Assembly: GCA_027858745.1 (NCBI GenBank)
Contig: JAQICB010000026.1
Span: forward strand, 1-50,997
DNA: 50,997 nucleotides
DNA from: Bacteroidales bacterium
GTDB lineage: Bacteria > Bacteroidota > Bacteroidia > Bacteroidales > UBA1715
Direction of reading: 5' to 3'
Part shown: positions 44,700 through 50,997 of the stretch, in pieces
Layout of the letters: the number at the start of each line of letters is the position of its first letter
Position numbering within the stretch: the first letter of the stretch is position 1
Position numbers and translations under genes: made by a program
The notes under the pieces: generated by a model
Told to the model about the DNA's origin: nothing
Database searches by the model: none
Seen by the model: the letters and a program-made list of their open reading frames with translations, nothing else

Positions 44700-47600
44700 A
44701 TGAAGCAGATTATACTTTTTTCAGTATTAGTGTTTGTATCTTTTTTTACAATGGAAGCACAAACCGGCAATGTATTTAAAGCATTTTCAAAAAAAACTTC
44801 TGGTATTACAAAAACAAACATAAACTTCAATAAAATTACAGCTAAATCAAATTTTAAATCTGCAAGTAACTCACCAAATACTTTTTCTGTTTCTCATAAT
44901 TTAAAGAAACCTCACATTAATCAAAATAAAATTCCGAGATTCTTTGAGAAAGACAAGTCTATATTAAAATCCTCAATAGTACACACAATTGAAGAGCAAT
45001 TTTATTCTTTTCATAACTCTTCAAAACAAATAACAAAGTTGTCTGACCCAAGAATGCAATTGAAAATAACAAAAAGTCATACAGATAAACTTGGAATTAC
45101 TCATATTAAAGCACAGCAATATTATAAGGGAATAAAAGTATATGGTGCGGAATCATTTGTTCATATTGGTTCAAGAAATGATATTTTTAATGGATATATA
45201 TATGAAATTGTTGATACAATAAATATAACACCTTATATCTCAAAAAATGAGGCATTAAATATTGTAAATGTAGATTTGGCAACAAAAACAGTTCAAAAAG
45301 ACTTGTCTGAAAAGCAAAAAGAAATATTGAAATATAATGCTCCTGATATTACCCTTATTATTTATGAGGAAAGTCTTGTATATGAAATTATAATACGTCC
45401 AAATTTTCTTCAGGAATGGAAATATTTTATAGATGCACATAATGGTTCAATTATTAAAGAGTTTAATAATACACATTCCGATGGGGCGTCAACTTCAACA
45501 GCATATGATTTAAATAACGTTTTAAGAACTATTAATACCTATCTTGAAAACGGAACCTATTTTTTGAAAAACACCTCAGAAAATATGTATGATACCATAT
45601 CTCAAGAAGGCATTATTTTAACCTTAAATGCAAATAACACGTCAACTGTTAATTTGGACTATACAACAATATCTTCAGTTGATAATACATGGTCAAATCA
45701 AACAGCAGTTTCTGCTCATTATAATGCAACAGCTACATATGAATATTTTGAAAACACTTTTGGTCGAAACTCAATAAATGGTCAAGGAGGTAATATAATA
45801 TCATTTATTAATGTTGCTAATGAAGATGGTAGTTCTATGGAAAATGCTTTTTGGAATGGTCAAGCTGCTTTTTATGGTAATGGTGGTTCTGCATTTTATT
45901 CTCTGGCAGGTGCTTTAGACGTTATTGCTCATGAACTCGGACATGGAGTTGTTTCCAATACTGCTAATCTTGAATATTATGGTGAATCGGGAGCAATAAA
46001 TGAAACATTTGCTGATATATTCGGAGCAATGGTTGATAGAGATGATTGGTTAATTGGAGAGGATGTTACCAAAACATCGTTTTCCCCATCAGGTGCTCTT
46101 AGAAATATGTCTGACCCACACAATACAGGAACTTCAATAACTGATTATTACTGGCAACCCAAGCATATTTCGGAAATGTATATCGGCTTACAAGATAATG
46201 GAGGCGTTCATATAAATAGTGGTATTGGGAATTATGCTTATTATCTCTACGCAACTGCTATAAGTAAAGATAAAGCAGAACAAGTATTTTACCGTGCATT
46301 AACAAATTATCTCACAAGAAAGTCTCAATTTATAGATTTGAGAATAGCAGTTATACAATCTGCTGAGGATTTATATGGAGATAGTTCTAATGAAGTTATT
46401 GAAGCTGGTTATGCCTTTGATTCAGTTGGAATATTTGAAGAAGAAAGTATTGATTATGCACAGGATTATCCTGTAAATCTCGGACAAGACCATTTATTAA
46501 CCTATGATACCGATTTTTTCAACTCAAATACATTGTATAGATCTTCAGTAATTGGTGAAGATTTTTATGCTTTATCTACTACAGAAATGAAAGGAAGTGT
46601 AAGTGTGTCAGATGATGGTACTGTGGCTGTTTTTGTTGCAATGGATGATAAAATAAAAGTGATAAGTACTGACCCTGATGATATTCAAGAGTCGTATTTC
46701 TCAGATAATGCATTTTTTGATAATGTTGCTATTTCGAAAGATGGGAATCGTTTAGCAGCTATTTCCACTGAAATAGATACAGCTATATATGTGTATGATT
46801 TTATTAGCGAGCAGTGGTCTAAGTTTAGGCTATATAATCCAACAACGAGCCACGGCGGAACTGATGCCGGTGGTGTTTTATTTGCAGATGCAATTGAATT
46901 TGACCATACGGGAGAGTATTTGATTTATGATGCTTTTAATGTGTTAAACTCATCTTTGGGTGATAATATTATGTATTGGGATATTGGCTTTATAAAAGTT
47001 TGGGATAATAGTACAAATGATTTTGGAGATGGTACAATTAATAAACTCTATGGTTCTCTTCCCGAAAACATCAGTATTGGAAACCCCACATTTTCGAAAA
47101 ATTCTCCACATATAATAGCATTTGATTACTTTGATAGTGATATAAATGAGTATGGTATATTTGGAGCTAATATATTAACAGGTGAAGTAGATTTGATAAC
47201 TACTAATGCAATAATTGGATACCCAAGCTTCTCAAAAAATGATGATAAAATAGCATTTTCAGCATTAAACATGAGTGATGAAGAAGTTGTTGCGGTTACT
47301 TCTTTGTCTGCAAATAAAATAGCAGGTGTTGGAATTCCTTCAATTATAGTGAATTATGCTAAGTGGCCCGTTTTTTATACTGTGGGTGATAGATACTTAG
47401 ATTTAGTGCCAATAGCAGATTTTACTGCTGATGTTCAATCAGGAGAAGCTCCTTTGAATATTCAATTTACGGATTTATCAATAAATAATCCAAATTCATG
47501 GAGTTGGTCTTTTGAAGGAGGAACTCCGACAACATCAACCCAACAAAACCCTTCAGTTACTTATAGTTCAGAAGGCATGTATCAAGTTTCCTTAACTTGT

Positions 47601-47903
47601 GCAAATAGTGCTGGTGATGATACTATTACCAAAAGTAGTTATATTTCAGTTGTGAATATACCAACTGGTATTGATAATTATTCCGAAGAACTTTTTTCAT
47701 TTTATCCTAATCCAACAAGTGGGGTGGTATATTTTGATTCAGATATAGAATTTGAATTAAAAATTTACTCTTCTACAGGTTTATTATTAATTGAATGTGC
47801 AAATGTGAAAAATGTTGATATATCAAACTTCTCAAATGGACTTTATTTTATTCATTTACAAATAGATAATAAAATATTTATGAATAAGATACTCAAACTT
47901 TAA
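44700..47903 (+). CDS. Secreted M4 (thermolysin-family) metallopeptidase with beta-propeller, PKD and T9SS sorting domain
   Basis: A 1067-residue preproprotein. Signal peptide MKQIILFSVLVFVSFFTMEA; FTP/PepSY propeptide region about 85-255; M4 catalytic domain about 260-580 with zinc motif HELGH (His411, Glu412, His415), third ligand Glu435 in GAINETFADIFG and catalytic His504 in DNGGVHINSGIGN. Residues about 590-900 resemble a TolB-like beta-propeller (VSVSDDGTVAVFVAMDD; ISKDGNRLAAIS). A PKD domain (about 905-985, SWSWSFEGGTP) and a T9SS type A tail (YPNPTSGVVYFDS ... NGLYFIHL ... NKILKL) finish it. It is exported through the outer membrane and degrades proteins extracellularly. The small putative inhibitor gene precedes it by 7 bp. 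Confidence 0.93.
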   Translation: MKQIILFSVLVFVSFFTMEAQTGNVFKAFSKKTSGITKTNINFNKITAKSNFKSASNSPNTFSVSHNLKKPHINQNKIPRFFEKDKSILKSSIVHTIEEQFYSFHNSSKQITKLSDPRMQLKITKSHTDKLGITHIKAQQYYKGIKVYGAESFVHIGSRNDIFNGYIYEIVDTINITPYISKNEALNIVNVDLATKTVQKDLSEKQKEILKYNAPDITLIIYEESLVYEIIIRPNFLQEWKYFIDAHNGSIIKEFNNTHSDGASTSTAYDLNNVLRTINTYLENGTYFLKNTSENMYDTISQEGIILTLNANNTSTVNLDYTTISSVDNTWSNQTAVSAHYNATATYEYFENTFGRNSINGQGGNIISFINVANEDGSSMENAFWNGQAAFYGNGGSAFYSLAGALDVIAHELGHGVVSNTANLEYYGESGAINETFADIFGAMVDRDDWLIGEDVTKTSFSPSGALRNMSDPHNTGTSITDYYWQPKHISEMYIGLQDNGGVHINSGIGNYAYYLYATAISKDKAEQVFYRALTNYLTRKSQFIDLRIAVIQSAEDLYGDSSNEVIEAGYAFDSVGIFEEESIDYAQDYPVNLGQDHLLTYDTDFFNSNTLYRSSVIGEDFYALSTTEMKGSVSVSDDGTVAVFVAMDDKIKVISTDPDDIQESYFSDNAFFDNVAISKDGNRLAAISTEIDTAIYVYDFISEQWSKFRLYNPTTSHGGTDAGGVLFADAIEFDHTGEYLIYDAFNVLNSSLGDNIMYWDIGFIKVWDNSTNDFGDGTINKLYGSLPENISIGNPTFSKNSPHIIAFDYFDSDINEYGIFGANILTGEVDLITTNAIIGYPSFSKNDDKIAFSALNMSDEEVVAVTSLSANKIAGVGIPSIIVNYAKWPVFYTVGDRYLDLVPIADFTADVQSGEAPLNIQFTDLSINNPNSWSWSFEGGTPTTSTQQNPSVTYSSEGMYQVSLTCANSAGDDTITKSSYISVVNIPTGIDNYSEELFSFYPNPTSGVVYFDSDIEFELKIYSSTGLLLIECANVKNVDISNFSNGLYFIHLQIDNKIFMNKILKL

Positions 47904-47927
47904 TATAAGTATTGTTTGAGTTTTTTT
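47891..47927 (+). terminator. Intrinsic terminator of the M4 peptidase gene
   Basis: Stem ACTCAAAC (47891-47898) / GTTTGAGT (47914-47921) followed by TTTTTT. It overlaps the last codons and the stop (47901-47903). Confidence 0.75.
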
Positions 47928-48020
47928 GCGATTTTAAAAATGTATGCTTAAAATCGAAAATCCACAACTTTTTGACTTGACCCATAGAATGCTTTACTAT
48001 CAGAGCAGGTGTTTTAAAAT

Positions 48021-48055
48021 AAAAAAGGTGATTAAAATTAATAACCACCTTTTTG
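48021..48055 (-). terminator. Terminator after tRNA-Lys (bidirectional)
   Basis: Imperfect 13-bp inverted repeat AAAAAGGTGATTA (48022-48034) / TAACCACCTTTTT region (48042-48055), beginning directly at the tRNA 3' end on the minus strand and followed on that strand by a T-rich run. It could also stop read-through from the peptidase gene. Confidence 0.7.
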
Positions 48056-48128
48056 TGATTCAGCTGGGGTTCGAACCCAGGACCCCATCCTTAAAAGGGA
48101 TGTGCTCTACCAGCTGAGCTACTGAATC
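48056..48128 (-). tRNA. tRNA-Lys (anticodon UUU)
   Basis: A 73-nt cloverleaf on the minus strand: acceptor GATTCAG/CTGAATC, D-arm GCTCAGCTGGTAGAGC, anticodon stem CATCC/GGATG with loop CTTTTAA (anticodon TTT), T-arm CTGGGTTCGAACCCCAG, discriminator A. CCA is not encoded. A consensus promoter lies just upstream at 48152-48182 and a terminator just downstream. Confidence 0.97.
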
Positions 48129-48151
48129 TGTTTGTCTCGAAAAGACAGGTG

Positions 48152-48182
48152 CAAAAGTAGTAGTTTTTTTAATTCTGCCAAA
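48152..48182 (-). promoter_or_regulatory. Consensus promoter of tRNA-Lys
   Basis: On the minus strand TTTG (48182-48179) and TACTTTTG (48159-48152) are 19 bp apart, matching the Bacteroidota consensus. The -7 box ends 24 bp before the tRNA 5' end. Confidence 0.65.
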
Positions 48183-48334
48183 TAGTATATGCATAAAAAT
48201 ATTATTTTTTTTGCATATTTTTTTTATCTTTCTATAAACTAAAGAAATATGGAGATTTTTTTTTGTAAATATATGTGCAGAAAAAAAATAATATAATGAA
48301 TATAAAAAATATGTAGTACATAATCCTTTTTTTT

Positions 48335-48342
48335 TATCTTTG
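48335..48342 (+). promoter_or_regulatory. Probable -7 box for pgk
   Basis: TATCTTTG fits TAnnTTTG, 40 bp upstream of the pgk ATG, inside a T-rich tract. No good -33 element was seen at the expected spacing. Confidence 0.45.
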
Positions 48343-48382
48343 AAGCTAATTAATATGATGTTAAATTTTAAAAGGTTAAATA

Positions 48383-49645
48383 ATGCAATTGATTGATAAT
48401 TATAATTTTGCCGGCAAAAAAGCTATCGTAAGAGTAGATTTTAATGTTCCGTTACACAAAGAAACAAAAGAGGTTACCGATGATACACGTATTCGTGGCG
48501 CGTTGCCTACAATAAATAAAATCTTATCTGATGGTGGTTCGGTTATTCTTATGTCTCATATGGGGCGACCAAAAAAGAATCCTGATCCTCAATTTTCTTT
48601 AAAACAAATAATTTCTAAATTGTCTGAAAATCTAGGTGGTAAAGAAATTAAATTTGTTGAAGATTGCTTGAAAGCTCAATCAGAAGCATCTTCTTTACAA
48701 GCAGGTGAAATATTATTATTGGAAAATCTTCGCTTTTATGAAGAAGAAGAAGGGAAACCTCGTGTGGCAGATGATGCGTCGGACGAAGAAAAAGTTGCAG
48801 CGAAAGCTCAGGTAAAAGAGTCTCAACAAGATTTTATTAAAACCCTGGCTTCATATGCTGATGTATATGTAAATGATGCTTTCGGTACAGCTCATCGTGC
48901 ACATGCTTCAACAGCACTTATTGCTGATTTATTTGATGAAAATAATAAAATGTTTGGCTTTTTAATTAATAGCGAATTAAAATCTATGGATTTGGTGCTT
49001 CAATCAAAAGACACACCGAAAACTGCTATTATGGGTGGAGCTAAAGTTTCTGATAAAATTCAAATAATTTCTCGTTTGTTACCAACTATGGATAATTTAA
49101 TTATTGGTGGTGGTATGACGTATACTTTTATTAAAGCTCAGGGCGGACAAATCGGAAATTCTTTGTGCGAAGAAGATAAATTAGATTTAGCTCTTGATAT
49201 CCTAAAAAAAGCAAAAGAGAATAATGTTCAGGTGTATTTGCCTGTTGATGCTGTGAATGCTGATAAATTTGATGCTAATGCAAAAACTTCTGTGTCTAAG
49301 ACAGATGAAACACCAGACGGTTGGATGGGATTGGATATTGCTGATGAAACTATTGCATTATTTTCGAAAGTAATATCTGAATCTAAAATAGTTTTATGGA
49401 ATGGTCCTATGGGTGTATTTGAAATGGATAAATTTTCTAAAGGTACATCTTCGGTTGCTCATGCTCTCGCAGAAGCAACTGAAAAAGGAGCCTTTACTCT
49501 TGTTGGTGGAGGTGACTCTGTTGCTGCAATTAATAAAAATAAATTAGCAGACAAGGTAAGTTATGTTTCTACCGGTGGTGGTGCAATGTTAGAATATATG
49601 GAAGGGAAACAACTTCCGGGCATCGCTGCAATAAGAGGTGAATAA
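48383..49645 (+). CDS. pgk: Phosphoglycerate kinase
   Basis: A 420-residue glycolytic enzyme that transfers phosphate from 1,3-bisphosphoglycerate to ADP. Substrate-binding start [62 protein letters not shown]-site [20 protein letters not shown] and GGGDSVAAI. The acidic insertion near residue 125-150 ([20 protein letters not shown]) is usual for Bacteroidota Pgk. Monocistronic, with a -7 box upstream and a strong terminator after it. The lower purine-3rd-position bias and regular codons fit a highly expressed gene. Confidence 0.97.
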   Translation: MQLIDNYNFAGKKAIVRVDFNVPLHKETKEVTDDTRIRGALPTINKILSDGGSVILMSHMGRPKKNPDPQFSLKQIISKLSENLGGKEIKFVEDCLKAQSEASSLQAGEILLLENLRFYEEEEGKPRVADDASDEEKVAAKAQVKESQQDFIKTLASYADVYVNDAFGTAHRAHASTALIADLFDENNKMFGFLINSELKSMDLVLQSKDTPKTAIMGGAKVSDKIQIISRLLPTMDNLIIGGGMTYTFIKAQGGQIGNSLCEEDKLDLALDILKKAKENNVQVYLPVDAVNADKFDANAKTSVSKTDETPDGWMGLDIADETIALFSKVISESKIVLWNGPMGVFEMDKFSKGTSSVAHALAEATEKGAFTLVGGGDSVAAINKNKLADKVSYVSTGGGAMLEYMEGKQLPGIAAIRGE

Positions 49646-49671
49646 TTTTGATACAATTATTTTTACTAGAT

Positions 49672-49717
49672 AAAAAAAAATCTTCTTGTATGTATATGTA
49701 TGAGAAGATTTTTTTTT
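49672..49717 (+). terminator. Terminator after pgk (bidirectional)
   Basis: A-run plus AATCTTCT (49679-49686) pairs with AGAAGATT (49703-49710) and a following T-run, giving a long stem with a 16-nt loop, 26 bp past the pgk stop. Confidence 0.85.
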
Positions 49718-49749
49718 GTTTTTCCTTTTTTTTTCAATTATTTATCTCA

Positions 49750-49757
49750 TATATTTG
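49750..49757 (+). promoter_or_regulatory. Probable -7 box for the CBM48 gene
   Basis: TATATTTG fits TAnnTTTG and lies 28 bp upstream of ATG 49786. No convincing -33 element. Confidence 0.4.
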
Positions 49758-49785
49758 AATATAAATAATTAATTAAATTACAAAA

Positions 49786-50088
49786 ATGAAAAAAAACTTC
49801 TCAAAAACTAAACCTGAATGTAAAGTGACATTTCAGGTTCCTGCTGATATTTTAGCAGGTTCAAAAAAAGCCGCTGTAGTGGGAGAGTTCAATGATTGGA
49901 ATTCCGAAACACATCAAGTCCGTATTATTAAAGCTGCCGGTAGTGTGAGTGTCACTCTCGAAACAGGTAAATCTTATCAATATAAGTTTATTATTGATGA
50001 TGAGCGATGGGAAAATGACCCTGAAGCAGATAGTTATATTGCAAATGAATTTGGTGAAGCAAATTCAATTGTAACTTGTGTGAAGTAA
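49786..50088 (+). CDS. Small glycogen-binding (CBM48/AMPK-beta-type) protein
   Basis: A 100-residue cytoplasmic protein that is essentially one CBM48/early-set domain: CKVTFQVPADILAGSKKAAV, VVGEFNDWNSETHQV (the W-N/D-W type glycan-facing segment), KSYQYKFIIDDERWENDPEA and a C-terminal strand ANSIVTCVK. Free-standing CBM48 proteins are common in Bacteroidota; role unknown, possibly glycogen-linked regulation. It follows pgk, but a terminator separates them. Confidence 0.88.
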   Translation: MKKNFSKTKPECKVTFQVPADILAGSKKAAVVGEFNDWNSETHQVRIIKAAGSVSVTLETGKSYQYKFIIDDERWENDPEADSYIANEFGEANSIVTCVK

Positions 50089-50094
50089 ATTTAC

Positions 50095-50390
50095 AACCTG
50101 ATTTCGACGTAATTTTTCGAGTTCAGATTAGCTCCGCTGAGCTCGTCCTTTGTCTTCGGTTGATATAAAAAGCTGTTTATCAAGAAAAATTATTGAATAA
50201 TAGCAAGCTATTGTGAAATAATTTAATGCAGAAAAACTGTTTTTTATACAAAGCATATTTTTTCCGCTTATAAACAGCAATCTTCAGCTCAAAAATAATT
50301 TAAAATAACCCGTTATTATTTCATTATTTTTGATTGAACCTCACTATTTATATGCGTTCTGAACCTAAAAAATCATATCGAACTCAGGTT
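50095..50390 (+). mobile_element. MITE-like element, copy B (best terminal repeats)
   Basis: A 296-bp element with 33-bp imperfect terminal inverted repeats: left (50095-50127) AACCTGATTTCGACGTAATT then TTTCGAGTTCAGA; right, read inward from 50390, AACCTGAGTTCGATATGATT then TTTTAGGTTCAGA. 26 of 33 positions agree. Internal 50188-50357 matches the copy at 23191-23363, including hairpin AATAGC-AA-GCTATT. A 53-bp segment at 50128-50187 is absent from that copy. No transposase inside and no clear target-site duplication seen. Confidence 0.8.
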
Positions 50391-50528
50391 AATAATGTGG
50401 CGGATTTAAAAGAAAAAATAATGCAAGGTTTCATAGGAGGACCTTGTTGGTATATAATGACAATAGATACACTTTTAAGTGCTGATACAAAGTGCATAAT
50501 GGTGAAATATTCACATACAGAAATGTAA
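50352..50528 (+). CDS. Doubtful small frame starting inside the MITE-like element
   Basis: ATG at 50352 lies in the right terminal repeat; the first 13 codons (MRSEPKKSYRTQ...) are element-derived and the remainder (NNVADLKEKIMQGFIGGPCW ... KCIMVKYSHTEM) comes from flanking DNA. The tail looks protein-like with a GGPCWY segment but is not recognised. It may be a gene fragment, or chance. 58 codons. Confidence 0.2.
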   Translation: MRSEPKKSYRTQVNNVADLKEKIMQGFIGGPCWYIMTIDTLLSADTKCIMVKYSHTEM

Positions 50529-50598
50529 TTTGTAATGTTTTTGCAGCTAAAGAAAAGCTAGAAAGGTATTTATTTTTTGATGCATTAAGCATTGTTTT

Positions 50599-50752
50599 CC
50601 ACCACAGATGACACAGATAACCACAGAATAATTACGAATTTTATATGAACACCTTATTTCAGGCATTAACAGGATATTAAGCGTTAAGCATTCATCATTA
50701 AGCATTATTGACAGAGATTGCCACACTTCACTGCGTTCCGTTCGCAATGACG
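50599..50752. repeat. Cluster of common dispersed repeat motifs
   Basis: CCACCACAGATGACACAGAT then AACCACAGAA at 50599-50628, TTAAGCGTTAAGCATTCATC at 50678-50697 and GAGATTGCCACACTTCACTG then CGTTCCGTTCGCAATGACG at 50714-50752. I recall closely similar strings scattered between genes in many bacterial assemblies. They explain the long minus-strand frame at 50547-50747, which I do not accept as a gene. Confidence 0.55.
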
Positions 50753-50920
50753 TGGATGGTGCACCGACAGTTCTTTGTGCTAATGACCTTCCCTGGGAGC
50801 ATATACCATGATGTGGCTGTTAATCGAACATATTGATGCTACCCGAGTGTCTAGTTTGTTTTATCTGGGACCTCCCGTTCAATGTCATTAAGTTAAGTAT
50901 ATATATTTCTCTATAATTAT

Positions 50921-50984
50921 AGGCTGCCCTTTCAGGGCGCTTTTTATCAGTGTATTACACACAACCCAAGGCGTTGCCATTGGG
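50921..50984. repeat. Hairpin-forming dispersed repeat pair at window end
   Basis: GCTGCCCTTTCAGGGCGC (50923-50940) and CCCAAGGCGTTGCCATTGGG (50965-50984) each form a compact hairpin (GCCCTTTCAGGGC; CCCAA-GGCGTTGCC-A-TTGGG). They match my memory of a paired intergenic repeat in Bacteroidota genomes. The element may continue past the window. Confidence 0.5.
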
Positions 50985-50997
50985 CTATATTATACTG

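Larger units (their letters stand above)
50089..50997. other. Non-coding, repeat-rich right end (about 900 bp)
   Basis: After the CBM48 gene there is no convincing gene to the window edge. The region holds a MITE-like element (50095-50390), a doubtful small frame fused to it (50352-50528) and a run of dispersed repeat types annotated separately at 50599-50752 and 50921-50984. This looks like an accumulation site for small repeats. Confidence 0.7.

Noticed and set aside
50547-50747. Minus-strand 66-residue protein
   Set aside because: It is composed of three short motifs that I recall as dispersed intergenic repeats, has no ribosome site and no protein-like composition.

Overview
The window is an AT-rich chromosomal segment of a Bacteroidota bacterium, probably an anaerobic member of the Bacteroidales/Marinilabiliales side of the phylum. 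The evidence is a complete rseC-rnfBCDGEA operon in the order usual for that group, a secreted M4 peptidase with a type IX secretion (T9SS) C-terminal domain, promoters of the Bacteroidota TTTG-N17-19-TAnnTTTG type, and mostly weak or absent Shine-Dalgarno sequences.

Layout. 1-603 is a decayed Y1/HUH (REP-associated) transposase that runs off the left edge. Its linker has expanded into a 24-bp, 8-residue tandem repeat. 747-9777 is a minus-strand block of five closely packed genes: a large TPR plus MORN/YwqK-repeat protein, two DUF3857/transglutaminase-like secreted proteins (one with the Cys-His-Asp triad, one without), a MntP-type manganese exporter and an MFS transporter. 10138-15606 is the Rnf ferredoxin:NAD+ oxidoreductase operon. 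15840-18478 carries a glycosyltransferase, an ECF sigma factor, rsmG and rpmH (L34, 52 aa). 18759-23068 holds a TPR protein and a five-LysM protein with a periplasmic-binding-like domain. 23413-28190 is a minus-strand block: lysS-gpsA-asnA, then a separate PfkB sugar kinase. 28886-31834 is argF-ftcD-CPBP protease. 32374-35223 is plsY, gmhA and comM. 35285-42263 mixes housekeeping genes (SDR epimerase, ABC-F/Uup, UPF0316, smpB, miaA) with a lipoprotein/secreted-protein pair. 42636-47903 encodes three exported proteins, including a small lipoprotein that looks like an emfourin-type M4 inhibitor directly upstream of the M4 peptidase. tRNA-Lys(UUU), pgk and a small CBM48 protein follow. The last 0.9 kb is non-coding and full of dispersed repeats.

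The observations I rate highest are: (1) a family of about 240-300 bp MITE-like elements with 33-bp imperfect terminal inverted repeats, with three near-complete copies (23154-23396, 42246-42536, 50095-50390) plus solo ends, one of which supplies the stop codon of miaA; (2) the putative lipoprotein inhibitor/M4 peptidase pair; (3) the transposase pseudogene whose linker repeat is bounded by inverted, protein-coding copies of a GTAGGGGC...GGTCGCCC palindrome; (4) the active/inactive transglutaminase pair. All assignments come from reading the sequence; no database search was run.
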